Shown piece after piece: positions 17,602 through 25,972 of a stretch of DNA of 36,993 bases (within the stretch, counting starts at the first letter, position 1; each line of letters starts with the position of its first letter). Below the pieces are notes generated by a model. It had not been told where the DNA came from and did not search any database. It worked only from the letters and a program-made list of their open reading frames with translations. Location of the stretch: assembly GCF_021740465.1 (NCBI RefSeq), contig NZ_JAIOZR010000021.1, forward strand, positions 1 through 36,993, given 5' to 3'. The position numbers and the translations under genes were made by a program. Source of the DNA: Chlorobium sp. (lineage in GTDB: Bacteria; Bacteroidota; Chlorobiia; Chlorobiales; Chlorobiaceae).

Positions 17602-18288
17602 ATGAAACCGGTCAAAGCGTATTCTACAGGGTTTTCCTCTCTCGATGAGCGACTGAAACTGTCGTTCGGACTGATGATTCTGATATGGGTCGTCGGGTTT
17701 GTCGGGCATTTCACTCCGCTTATGGAGTGGCCGGCGCTATTTCTGTATGTGGTTGGTTCCATCGCGCTGGTGCTCTGGCGCGGAAAGTCGTATCAGGAGT
17801 GGAGCGACATGTACCTTGCAGGAGGCGACCTCCGTAAATCGCTGCTCTGGGGAGGCGTGGCCGGTGGTCTGCTGTTTGCTATGGACGTTGTGAATACGGT
17901 GATGTACTACAAGAACGGGGGCGCACCGATGGGGGAGATGGTGAATATTCTGGTGAACCGTTACATGCTGTTTCTCTTTCCCGTGCTGGTGCTGGCCGAG
18001 GAGTTCCTCTGGCGGGGCATCATGTTCTCCGCCATGATCGAAAAGGGATTCAACAGGCATCTGACGGTGTTCCTTACCGCCATGTTCTATGTGCTGAACC
18101 ATTTCGCGGTTGCGCCCATCGGCTTCCGCGAGCGCGCCCTGATGGCCATGATGGCTTTTCCTATCGGCATTTTCGGAGGGTATCTGGTGCTGAAGACTCG
18201 CAACGTATGGGGGAGCGTGCTGGTGCATATGATCACCATGATTTCGATGGTCCTTGATATTTTCGTTATTCCGCAACTTCTGTTCTGA
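17602..18288 (+). CDS. CPBP-family intramembrane glutamic protease
   Basis: This 228-aa polytopic membrane protein has about six hydrophobic segments (for example 20-38, 44-58, 82-98, 122-132, 155-170 and 205-225). The CPBP/Abi (Rce1-like) catalytic motif EEFLWRG is at E133-E134...R138, followed by H167 in LNHFAV and a later histidine in VLVHMIT. Such enzymes cleave proteins within the membrane, but the substrate here is unknown. The gene lies 19 bases upstream of trpA and may be co-transcribed with it. Confidence 0.85.
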   Translation: MKPVKAYSTGFSSLDERLKLSFGLMILIWVVGFVGHFTPLMEWPALFLYVVGSIALVLWRGKSYQEWSDMYLAGGDLRKSLLWGGVAGGLLFAMDVVNTVMYYKNGGAPMGEMVNILVNRYMLFLFPVLVLAEEFLWRGIMFSAMIEKGFNRHLTVFLTAMFYVLNHFAVAPIGFRERALMAMMAFPIGIFGGYLVLKTRNVWGSVLVHMITMISMVLDIFVIPQLLF

Positions 18289-18307
18289 GCGTTCGCCGCT
18301 TTCTGTC

Positions 18308-19111
18308 ATGACACAAAACCGAATCACCACTCTTCTCGAAAGCGATAAAAAGCTGCTTATCGCCTACTATATGCCCGAATACCCGGTGGAGGGGGCAACA
18401 CTGCCGGTGCTCGAGGCACTCGAGGAGAACGGAGCCGATATTATCGAACTCGGCATTCCGTTTTCCGATCCCGTAGGAGACGGGCCGGTTATCCAGGGGG
18501 CAGCGCAGACCGCTATCCGCAATGGCGTAACGGTCAGGCACCTTCTGGAACTGGTGCGCAGGGCCCGTACCGGAGAAGGGTGCAGGAAGATTACCGCACC
18601 GATTCTCCTCATGGGTTACTGCAATCCGCTCATCGCTTACGGCGGCGAGTGTTTTCTTCAGGATGCCGTCGATGCCGGCGTCGATGGGCTGTTGCTTCCC
18701 GATCTTCCTCCCGAGGAGGCGGAGGATTTTCTTGAGAGGGCGAAAAGTTTTGGCCTCACGGTGGTTTTTCTGATCTCTCCGGTAACACCTCCCGAGCGCA
18801 TCGAGCTGATCGATTCGCTTTCGACGGATTTTTCCTATTGCCTTGCCGTCAACGCTACGACCGGAACCTCGAAACTCTCCGGTGCCGAAGCTGACGAAGC
18901 CATTGAGAAGTATCTCAAACGGGTCAGAGAGCATGCCCGGAAGAAATTCGTCGTGGGTTTCGGTATAAGGGACAAGTCGCGGGTGGAGCGTATGTGGCGT
19001 CTTGCCGACGGCGCCGTAGTGGGTTCCGCATTGCTGCAGCATATTGCCGGTGCGGCAAGTCCCGCGGAAACCGCCCGGCTTGTCGGCGAGTTCTGGCGCA
19101 GCCTCCGCTGA
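18308..19111 (+). CDS. trpA: Tryptophan synthase alpha chain
   Basis: This 267-aa TIM-barrel subunit cleaves indole-3-glycerol phosphate to indole and glyceraldehyde-3-phosphate and channels indole to TrpB. Catalytic residues are E47 in ELGIPFSDP and D58 in VGDGP, equivalent to E. coli E49 and D60. The phosphate-binding GFGIRD and DGAVVGSAL motifs are present. The ATG at 18308 gives the usual length; an upstream in-frame ATG at 18254 would overlap the protease gene by 35 bases and add an untypical leader. It sits between the protease and the glycosyltransferase genes, not beside trpB. Confidence 0.96.
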   Translation: MTQNRITTLLESDKKLLIAYYMPEYPVEGATLPVLEALEENGADIIELGIPFSDPVGDGPVIQGAAQTAIRNGVTVRHLLELVRRARTGEGCRKITAPILLMGYCNPLIAYGGECFLQDAVDAGVDGLLLPDLPPEEAEDFLERAKSFGLTVVFLISPVTPPERIELIDSLSTDFSYCLAVNATTGTSKLSGAEADEAIEKYLKRVREHARKKFVVGFGIRDKSRVERMWRLADGAVVGSALLQHIAGAASPAETARLVGEFWRSLR

Positions 19112-19123
19112 AAGGCCTTTCTT

Positions 19124-20152
19124 ATGGGTGCCTGCTTTTCTGCCGTAAATCCTCCTGTTGAGGTCATCATTCCTCATTACCGGGATGTCGGGCGTCTCGG
19201 ACGATGCCTCAACTCCCTTGCGAAAACCCGTTACCCGGCGATGCGCATACTGGTGGTCGATAACGACAGCCGCAATCCGGAGCTGGAGAAGCTTCTATCC
19301 GGGTTTCCCGGCGTGCGTCTGCTTTCACTTTCGGTGAATCGGGGCTATGCGGGCGGCTGCAATGCGGGATCGGGCGCCTCGACGGCAGATTATCTGGTTT
19401 TCATGAACGACGATACCCGGCACGAACCCTCCTGGCTCGAAGATCTCGTTACGGCCGCACAGCTCGATGAGCGTATCGCCGCCCTGCAGCCGAAAATCCT
19501 CTCCCTCCCGGAGCACGAAAAGGGGCGGAATGTTTTCGACCATGCCGGCGCGGCGGGTGGCATGATCGACCGGCTCGCCTATTCCTGGTGCTACGGACGT
19601 ACCTTTTGGGGCGTGGAAGCCGATAAAGGTCAGTACGACCGCCCAAGGGAGCTTTTCTGGGCTTCGGGCGCGGCCATGTTTGTCCGGCGGGATGTTTTTG
19701 AGGAGCTTGGAGGGTTCGACGACTCTTTTTTCATGCACATGGAGGAGATCGACTTCTGCTGGAGAATACAGCTTGCAGGATATTGTGTCATGTCGGTGCC
19801 CTCTTCGGTTGTCTGGCATGAGGGCGGCGCATCCCTGGAATACGGTTCTCCGGAAAAAATCTACTACAACCATCGCAATAATCTCCTGATGCTCCTGAAG
19901 AACATGAGTCTGTCGTCACTCATGTGGGTATTGCCTGTGCGTCTTCTCCTGGAAGGGGCAGCGGTGGTGTTTTATTTTCTGAAAGGTCGCTATGGCATTG
20001 CCGGATCCCTTGCAGTGCTGAGGGCTTTACGGGATTTTCTGTTGCGGATGCCTGAAACGCTCGGCAAACGGAAGCGGGTGCAGGCTTTCCGGAAAAAAAA
20101 CGACAGGTCGCTTTTCAGGAACCTGCCGTTCAGCGTTTTTCTCAGGAGGTGA
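19124..20152 (+). CDS. Family 2 glycosyltransferase (rhamnosyltransferase-like)
   Basis: This 342-aa protein has a GT-A fold domain. It has VEVIIPHYRD (12-21), ILVVDNDSRN (43-52), GYAGGCNAGS and the metal-binding FMNDD region. The downstream MHMEEIDFCWRIQLAGY block is typical of WbbL-type enzymes that transfer dTDP-rhamnose or other sugars in O-antigen or capsule synthesis. A hydrophobic stretch near residues 270-290 suggests membrane association at the C-terminus. It lies 12 bases after trpA and converges with the SDR gene (6-base gap). The sugar donor and acceptor are unknown, and no polysaccharide cluster surrounds it. Confidence 0.9.
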   Translation: MGACFSAVNPPVEVIIPHYRDVGRLGRCLNSLAKTRYPAMRILVVDNDSRNPELEKLLSGFPGVRLLSLSVNRGYAGGCNAGSGASTADYLVFMNDDTRHEPSWLEDLVTAAQLDERIAALQPKILSLPEHEKGRNVFDHAGAAGGMIDRLAYSWCYGRTFWGVEADKGQYDRPRELFWASGAAMFVRRDVFEELGGFDDSFFMHMEEIDFCWRIQLAGYCVMSVPSSVVWHEGGASLEYGSPEKIYYNHRNNLLMLLKNMSLSSLMWVLPVRLLLEGAAVVFYFLKGRYGIAGSLAVLRALRDFLLRMPETLGKRKRVQAFRKKNDRSLFRNLPFSVFLRR

Positions 20153-20158
20153 GGTGTT

Positions 20159-21205
20159 CTATGATTTTGCCGGAGGAGCGAGATGGCCTTTGCGTACCAT
20201 GTCGTCGACCGCTTCGAGGATGCTTTCCATGACCGGCATGAGGCTTATGCCGAGGTCCTGCTTGATCTTGCTGCATCCGTAACGGATCGAACGGCCGATG
20301 TGCGTGCGGATGTAGGTTCCGGTATCGCGAGGCTGTGTCCATGAGAGTGCTGTCATGAGTGCGGTTCCGAAGCGGCCGGTGAGATCCCGTTTTGGCAACC
20401 GGTAGTTGCTGTATCCCGAGAGGTTCAGCAGTTCCACAAGCTCGCGCATATGCAGGAGACCGGCTGAACAGAGGTACCTGCCGCAGGCTGAATCTTTTTC
20501 CATTGCGAGGATATGCGCCCGGGCGGTGTCCCTGACATCCACAAATCCCCAGTTTATGTCGAAGATGCCGGGGTACACGCCGTTCATGATATCCCGGATC
20601 ATGGCGTTGGTGGTGTTGATTGTCGGGCATATAGATGGGCCGGTGACCATGGAGGGATTGATCGTTACCAGATCGAAATGCGGTTTTTTTTGTTCGATAT
20701 AATCCCATGCCGCACGTTCGGCAAGGGTTTTCGAATAGTGGTAGGGATGGCGCTGCAGTGAGGAACGGGAATTCCAGTCGCGTTCGGTAAACACTTTCGT
20801 GCTGTCGGGTTCATCGGTGATTGCGGCCACGGAGGAGGTGAGCACGATGCGTTTGAGGCTACCTGTTTTTCCTGCCGCTGCCATAACTGCCGCAGTGCCT
20901 TCCAGCGCAGGTTTAACGAGATCGTTTTCCGGATCTCTGACATTGATGACATAGGGGCTTGCCGTATGGATGACATAGGCGCACTCCCTGAATGCAGGAA
21001 TAAACGATTCGCTTTTTAGCAGATCGGCCTCAACCAGTTCGAGCCGCTCTCCTGCTCCGGGAAGCTGCAGCAGGAAGGGATAGTGTTCAGGGCTTTTGCG
21101 CACGGTTCCCCTGACCCGGTACCCTTCCGCAAGAAGCTGGTTGACGATATGCGATGCAATGAACCCGGAAGCGCCGGTAACGCAGACTGGTTTTTCTGTG
21201 ATCAT
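20159..21205 (-). CDS. NAD(P)-dependent extended SDR, dihydroflavonol-4-reductase-like
   Basis: This 348-aa extended short-chain dehydrogenase has the Rossmann motif TGASGFIASH (10-19), the serine pair of LTSSVAAI (122-129) and the catalytic YHYSK (Y155, K159). DFR/3-beta-HSD-like features include VIHTASPY, TINPSMVTGP and FVDVRDTARAH. Likely substrates are sterol-like, isoprenoid or sugar carbonyls, and the exact one cannot be told. It is the last gene of a tight minus-strand trio with the SRPBCC protein (41-base gap) and the thioesterase. Confidence 0.9.
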   Translation of the reverse strand: MITEKPVCVTGASGFIASHIVNQLLAEGYRVRGTVRKSPEHYPFLLQLPGAGERLELVEADLLKSESFIPAFRECAYVIHTASPYVINVRDPENDLVKPALEGTAAVMAAAGKTGSLKRIVLTSSVAAITDEPDSTKVFTERDWNSRSSLQRHPYHYSKTLAERAAWDYIEQKKPHFDLVTINPSMVTGPSICPTINTTNAMIRDIMNGVYPGIFDINWGFVDVRDTARAHILAMEKDSACGRYLCSAGLLHMRELVELLNLSGYSNYRLPKRDLTGRFGTALMTALSWTQPRDTGTYIRTHIGRSIRYGCSKIKQDLGISLMPVMESILEAVDDMVRKGHLAPPAKS

Positions 21206-21246
21206 GGGGCGTGTTGCCGGTGGTTATGTGTTCCCGAATATGCCGA

Positions 21247-21792
21247 TCAGGCGATCGATACCTTTTCGGCTCGCTGTTTGTGCGCTTTTAAAATGCCTGG
21301 AAGATCCTGACGCTGCACAAAGCTGACCAGAATCGGCGGAGCGAAAAATGCCGGTTTGATGTTCGCTTCATAGCAAAGTATCGTGCCCTTTCGGTCGGAA
21401 AGGGGTAGCAACAACCATGAGCCCCTGTATACCAGGAAATCGCCGCTTATTTGCTCGAAGGTAATGCGCTTCAGGTGTTCTTCCCTGACCAGTAACCTGA
21501 AGTTAACGGTTTTTTCAAATATAAATATTCCGGTTTTTCCTGTCTGATCGAGGATGACTTCGCTGCCTTTTCGTTCTACAAGCCGGCTTGCTATGACCTT
21601 CGGAAGGGTTCTGTGGAGGTTGTCGTAATCCGTCAACGCCGCCCATACGGCTTCGGGAGCGGCTTCAATATAAATGCTCGCCCTGACGCCGATAATGTCA
21701 TCTGCAAGAAAGGCAAGATCGATCGGAGTATCCCCATGAACGAGGCGCAGCTCTTCGGAGGAGGGTGCAATGCCGAGTGGTTCTTTGTCCAT
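21247..21792 (-). CDS. SRPBCC (START-like / polyketide cyclase) domain protein
   Basis: This 181-aa soluble protein has the helix-grip fold pattern IYIEAAPEAVWAALTDYDNLHRTLP (residues 41-65), followed by strands with GSEVILDQTG and YRGSWLLLPLSDRKGTILCYEANIKP. Such domains bind hydrophobic ligands; related coenzyme-Q-binding and cyclase/dehydrase proteins act in lipid or quinone metabolism. It is the middle gene of the trio. The ligand is unknown. Confidence 0.82.
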   Translation of the reverse strand: MDKEPLGIAPSSEELRLVHGDTPIDLAFLADDIIGVRASIYIEAAPEAVWAALTDYDNLHRTLPKVIASRLVERKGSEVILDQTGKTGIFIFEKTVNFRLLVREEHLKRITFEQISGDFLVYRGSWLLLPLSDRKGTILCYEANIKPAFFAPPILVSFVQRQDLPGILKAHKQRAEKVSIA

Positions 21793-21822
21793 AAAAGGTG
21801 TGTGTTGTTACTGCAACCCGGT

Positions 21823-22233
21823 TTACGCCGGGGTCGAAAAAAGGTTGCGCACGGCAGGGCTCACATCAACCGGTCTGCCGGTTTTCCGGTCGACAGGGCA
21901 CCACACCGTCCGGGCAAGTGCAAGTACCCGGCTGCCGGCCGCGTCGATGATCCTGGTATGTCGGTCGAAAGCGAATCGTGTTGCCGAGCCGATCCAGGTT
22001 TCAACTTTCAGCCGCTCCCCCGCAAATGCAGGCCTTTTGTAGTCGATTTCATGGCGGCGGATCACCCAGAGTACCGATTGCCGCTCCTCTGCAGGAGCAA
22101 TGGCTGTCCAGTGAGCGACAGCTGCATCCTGAACCCATCGAAGATAGACAACGTTGCTGACATGGCCCATCAGGTCGATATCTTCAGGCTGCACATCAAT
22201 GCTGATTGCAAAGCGGTTGTGCCCGGTACTCAT
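21823..22233 (-). CDS. 4-hydroxybenzoyl-CoA thioesterase-like (hot-dog fold) acyl-CoA thioesterase
   Basis: This 136-aa hot-dog protein of the 4HBT/YbgC class has EDIDLMGHVSNVVYLRWVQD with the conserved Asp, Gly-His and Asn-x-x-Tyr positions, and later YKRPAFAGERLKVETWI and RTVWCPVDRKTGRP. It should hydrolyse an acyl-CoA or acyl-ACP thioester. I chose the ATG at 22233 because AGGAG lies seven bases upstream; a frame extension to 22311 has no such site. It heads the minus-strand trio, with a 30-base gap to the SRPBCC gene. Confidence 0.87.
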   Translation of the reverse strand: MSTGHNRFAISIDVQPEDIDLMGHVSNVVYLRWVQDAAVAHWTAIAPAEERQSVLWVIRRHEIDYKRPAFAGERLKVETWIGSATRFAFDRHTRIIDAAGSRVLALARTVWCPVDRKTGRPVDVSPAVRNLFSTPA

Positions 22234-22698
22234 ATATTCTCCTGTTCTTTTTGCAGTATAATAAGATTTCCTGCTTGATAGAGGAGATTGCAAGGCTGGT
22301 TTCATGGGCATTTCACTCTGTGTATTGCATCAGGCGCCCCGAATCATTACCATAAAAGAAACAGAAGTAGTTGGTATTCCGTTTTACAGGGATGGCCATG
22401 ATAGTGGGAAATCGCCGATCGTGGTTAGGGGGGAATGTGCCGTGTTTCATAAAATCAGGCTGAGCGCCCATGAAAATCAGGTTTGAAGCATCCCTGTTTC
22501 GCTCTTGTTACACTGGTTCAACGATTTTCTTCATGCACTGGTCGCCCTCGCCCTGATTACAGCGAGCCTGATGGTGGTATGGGAGCAGAAGCTGGTTACC
22601 AGCTCGGAGAAAAGGGAGACGGAGTGAGTTCTTTCAAGTTTTTTTCGTGAGGCAGGTGTCGTACAGGTAATCGTAAATATTGCAATCAGGTAGAGGTC
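22234..22698. other. Intergenic region with one possible small membrane ORF
   Basis: These ~465 bases separate the trio from the NlpE/META lipoprotein gene and should contain both promoters. A 60-residue plus-strand frame (22304-22486) has no convincing features. A 40-codon frame at 22505-22627 looks more protein-like and is listed separately. I see no tRNA, riboswitch or strong terminator. Confidence 0.4.
22505..22627 (+). CDS. Possible small single-span membrane protein
   Basis: A TTG-initiated frame encodes 40 residues: an amphipathic start (HWFNDFLH), a hydrophobic span (ALVALALITASLMVVW) and a charged tail (EQKLVTSSEKRETE). The in-frame stop 21 bases upstream and the lack of a Shine-Dalgarno sequence make the start doubtful. 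It could be a real small protein or the tail of a lost gene. It precedes the lipoprotein gene by 71 bases. Confidence 0.3.
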   Translation: MLHWFNDFLHALVALALITASLMVVWEQKLVTSSEKRETE

Positions 22699-23517
22699 AT
22701 GAAAAACCCGGCAGCCACCCTTTTTTTGATGTTGACCATGCTTTTTACGAGCAGCTGCGCGAACTACGCCCGATCGGGCGATGCCGCTGAAGGCAGGGCA
22801 GTTCCTGCGGGCGACAACAGCAGGGTTTCACTCGACTGGGAGGGCGTCTACAGGGGTGTACTGCCCTGTGCCGATTGCCGGGGCATCGAGACGGAGGTGA
22901 CCGTGGAGCAGGGAGGTCGCGCACTTGTACGGAGAACCTATCCCGGCAAAAGCGACCGGGTCTTTACCGAAGAGGGAAGCTTCACCTGGGACGCAAAAGG
23001 GCGTGCCATAGCGATCTCCCTGAAGGATGGAGGCGTGTCGCATTATCTTGTGGGGGAGAACCGGCTCGTCATGCTCGATCGCGAAGGCAACAGCATTACC
23101 GGACAGCTTGCCGGGCGCTATATCCTGATGAAGATCGGGCATCCCGCCTTTCCTCCTGCTGCATCGCTCACCGAAACCTACTGGAAGCTCATCGAACTTG
23201 ACGGACATCCGCTCGGCGCTCACCCTGGTGGAAAAGGGCGCGAAGCGCATATGATCCTGAAAAGTGCAGCCAGCCGTGTAGAGGGATCGGGAGGGTGCAA
23301 CCGTTTTTTCGGCAGCTATGAACTGAAGCCGGGCAACCGGATCCGTTTTTCCGGACTCGGTTCCAGCATGATGGCCTGTCCCGGCATGGATAGCGAATCG
23401 GCTTTTTTCAGGGCGCTTGAAACCGCCGACAGTTATGCCCTCGACGGCAACAGGCTGCAGCTGCAAAAAGTCAGCATGGCTCCCCTGGCGCGTTTCGAGG
23501 CGGTCTACCTGAAATAG
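22699..23517 (+). CDS. Lipoprotein with NlpE-like and META (HslJ-like) domains
   Basis: This 272-aa protein has a lipoprotein signal with a lipobox ending TSSC (C20). Residues ~45-150 form an NlpE N-terminal-type domain with GVLPCADCRGIET (CxxC). Residues ~160-270 form a META domain with TYWKLIELDG, GSGGCNRFFGSYEL and a final RFEAVYLK. NlpE is an envelope-stress and copper-linked lipoprotein in E. coli, and META domains occur in HslJ and other stress proteins. An envelope-stress role is therefore an inference. It lies 87 bases upstream of the cation antiporter gene. Confidence 0.86.
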   Translation: MKNPAATLFLMLTMLFTSSCANYARSGDAAEGRAVPAGDNSRVSLDWEGVYRGVLPCADCRGIETEVTVEQGGRALVRRTYPGKSDRVFTEEGSFTWDAKGRAIAISLKDGGVSHYLVGENRLVMLDREGNSITGQLAGRYILMKIGHPAFPPAASLTETYWKLIELDGHPLGAHPGGKGREAHMILKSAASRVEGSGGCNRFFGSYELKPGNRIRFSGLGSSMMACPGMDSESAFFRALETADSYALDGNRLQLQKVSMAPLARFEAVYLK

Positions 23518-23604
23518 GGCTTGCGGATGCAGGATTTTTTTTCGTACGTAGGGGGCACATCGAGCTCCGTTTTCTTATAAACATCATCGACACCTTTTCT
23601 TCCC

Positions 23605-24579
23605 ATGCTGTATTTTTTTCCTGCCGTTCTCTTTGGTCTTGTATTGCTTGTTTGGAGCGCCGGGCGTTTTGTTGACGGTTCCGCTGCCGCAGCCCGTCAT
23701 TTCAGGCTTCCGCCGCTGCTGATCGGTATGGTGATCGTAGGGTTCGGCACCTCCGCTCCTGAAATGACGGTTTCCGCGATCTCCGCTTCAGAGGGGAATC
23801 CCGATATTGCGCTCGGCAACGTTTTCGGATCGAATATTACGAACATCGCGCTCATTCTCGGTCTGACCGCGCTGCTCAGCCCTATTGCCGTGCATTCGCG
23901 CGTGCTGCGCAAGGAGCTGCCGATCCTGACGCTCATGACCGCTATCGCTGCGTTCCTGATGTACGACGGCATGTTCAGCCGGCAGGACGCCACCCTTCTT
24001 CTTATTCTTTTCGCCCTCCTGATGGGATGGTCGGTGTGGGAGGGCATCATGAAATCGGGCGACGAGTTCGCCGTCGAGATGGAGAACGAGCTGGAGCAGC
24101 ACCCGATGCCGCTCGGCAAGGCACTCATGCTTGTCGCATCAGGGCTGCTGCTGCTGCTGGTCAGTTCGCGCATGCTGGTATGGGGGGCTGTCGGCATCGC
24201 CGGAGCGCTCGGTGTGAGCGATATGGTGATAGGCCTTACCGTTGTAGCCGTCGGCACCTCACTGCCGGAGCTCGCTTCGTCGCTTGCCGCCGTACGCAAG
24301 GGTGAGCACGATATCGCGCTCGGCAACGTGATCGGTTCGAACCTCTTCAACACCCTTGCCGTTGCAGGTGTCGCAGGAGCGATCTGTCCTGTTTCCATAG
24401 CCCCGGCGGTTTTTTCGCGCGACATCATGATCATGCTGCTGCTGACCGTTTCGCTTTTTGTCGTCGGTTACGGTTTTCGCGGGGAGGGAACGGGAAGGAT
24501 CAACAGGATCGAAGGCACGATCCTGCTCGGTACTTACGCAGCCTATACCATCTATCTTGTTTCGACAAGCTTCGGTTAA
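23605..24579 (+). CDS. Calcium/sodium antiporter (CaCA family, YrbG-like)
   Basis: This 324-aa inner-membrane protein has about ten transmembrane segments in two inverted halves. The two alpha-repeats are visible: GFGTSAPEMTVS with GNVFGSNITNIALILG, and AVGTSLPELASS with GNVIGSNLFNTLAVAGV. The acidic residues in these motifs bind the cation. An acidic cytoplasmic linker (EFAVEMENELEQ) separates the halves. It probably exports Ca2+ in exchange for Na+ or H+. It is convergent with the SAM synthetase gene, with a 12-base gap. Confidence 0.93.
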   Translation: MLYFFPAVLFGLVLLVWSAGRFVDGSAAAARHFRLPPLLIGMVIVGFGTSAPEMTVSAISASEGNPDIALGNVFGSNITNIALILGLTALLSPIAVHSRVLRKELPILTLMTAIAAFLMYDGMFSRQDATLLLILFALLMGWSVWEGIMKSGDEFAVEMENELEQHPMPLGKALMLVASGLLLLLVSSRMLVWGAVGIAGALGVSDMVIGLTVVAVGTSLPELASSLAAVRKGEHDIALGNVIGSNLFNTLAVAGVAGAICPVSIAPAVFSRDIMIMLLLTVSLFVVGYGFRGEGTGRINRIEGTILLGTYAAYTIYLVSTSFG

Positions 24580-24591
24580 CCGCTCACCTTT

Positions 24592-25797
24592 TCAGCAGAC
24601 CGGAAAGCATCCGAGAGCGAGTCTATCGAGAAAACCGGCCATGCCGTTCAGTTCGCTCTCGATGATTGCCGAAGCAGCCCGGCCGATCGGGCCGAAAGCT
24701 TTTCCGGGTTCCGCCGTGATCCGGGCCGACGCCACGAGCGGCCGGTCGACGGGGCTGCCGATACGGCTGCAGTAAAAGACCACAACCTCCTTTATTCCCT
24801 GTACTTCGCTATAGATGCGCTCCGCCGTGTTCCGCGCAAGACAGTTGTAGATTTTTCCGACATGGCTCACGGGATTCTTGCCTGCGGCGGCTTCGAGGCT
24901 CGAAGGTCTGCCGAAAGCTATCAGGCCGTTGACCCGGTTGCCGCGCCCCACCTCGCCACCGTCGGCCCCTTCGGCCGACGTGCCGAGCACGGTCAGGTAG
25001 ATGCCTCCCTCGCCCCGTTCAGGATCGTCAAGCGCGTTGATCTGCAGGTCAAGGGTATCGAAAGAGTGGTTGCCGCTCTGCAGCCAGGCTTCGAGATGTT
25101 CCGACACGGCCTGTTTTTTTTTGAAGTAGTCGGCGCAGTCCGCGATGTACCGGTCGACGAACGCCATGGCGACGGTAAGATCGAGCCTGCCGCCGTTGCG
25201 GAACCCCATGATCTTGATGTCCTCCCCGGTTTCGGGAAAAAGCCGCTTGAAGCCCGGAGAGTTCAGGTAGCGTTCGGTTTCGAGCACCGTAGACTCGGTT
25301 TCGCTCAGCGGGGCATAGCCAACTCCCGCGGAGGTGTCGTTGGCTCCGATGGTGGCCCGTGAAAAGAGGTCAGAAAGTTCGGCTGAACCCGGCCTGATTT
25401 CGTGCTGGAACACCACGTGCCGTTCGGGATCGACGAAGTGCAGATGGTCAGTTATCCATGTCTTCGCTGCGGATTCCACGATGTCATGTACCGGCAGGGG
25501 AACGCCGTTCCAGCTCATGGTCGCCCGGTCGCCCGTAATTATGCGCATTGGCTCTACCGTCTCGCCTCCTCCAGGTTTCGGAGCGGTTCGCCCGGCGACA
25601 AGCAGGCCTTTGTCGAGATTGTGATGCAGGATGCGGCCTGTTTTGTCGAGGTATTCGCGGCACAGGCTTAAACATGCAGCTTCCATAATGGAGTCGCAGA
25701 TGGTGTCGGGATGACCCGTTCCCTTGCGTTCAACCAGTTCGATCTGCTGTTCGCCTGCCGTCAGCCCTTCGTTTTTTTCGATACAGATATTTTTCAT
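24592..25797 (-). CDS. Archaeal-type S-adenosylmethionine synthetase
   Basis: This 401-aa protein makes S-adenosylmethionine from methionine and ATP. Its sequence is of the archaeal MAT class (AdoMet_Synthase family), not the classical bacterial MetK. Archaeal-type blocks are ERKGTGHPDTICDSI (24-38), GANDTSAGVGYAPLSETE, GTSAEGADGGEVGRGNRVNG and EAAAGKNPVSHVGKIYN. It is full length for that class and has no internal damage, so it is probably active. GGAGAGGG upstream of the ATG is a good ribosome site. The gene is divergent from bshA, with a shared 175-base promoter region. No classical metK lies in the window, so whether this is the main enzyme or a second copy is unknown. Confidence 0.9.
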   Translation of the reverse strand: MKNICIEKNEGLTAGEQQIELVERKGTGHPDTICDSIMEAACLSLCREYLDKTGRILHHNLDKGLLVAGRTAPKPGGGETVEPMRIITGDRATMSWNGVPLPVHDIVESAAKTWITDHLHFVDPERHVVFQHEIRPGSAELSDLFSRATIGANDTSAGVGYAPLSETESTVLETERYLNSPGFKRLFPETGEDIKIMGFRNGGRLDLTVAMAFVDRYIADCADYFKKKQAVSEHLEAWLQSGNHSFDTLDLQINALDDPERGEGGIYLTVLGTSAEGADGGEVGRGNRVNGLIAFGRPSSLEAAAGKNPVSHVGKIYNCLARNTAERIYSEVQGIKEVVVFYCSRIGSPVDRPLVASARITAEPGKAFGPIGRAASAIIESELNGMAGFLDRLALGCFPVC

Positions 25798-25972
25798 GTT
25801 CCCTCTCCGGATTCTGTGGAATTTGCTTCCGTTGCCGCACCTGAAAAAATAGTAATCCCGGAAACCATGGTTTCGTTCAGCGACAATGCTGCAGCAACCG
25901 TAGCAAAGCGGATCCCGGCGGTTTGTTCCTGCTTTTTATGGTATATTGCGGCAATAAAAAAGCGAGTGAGAC

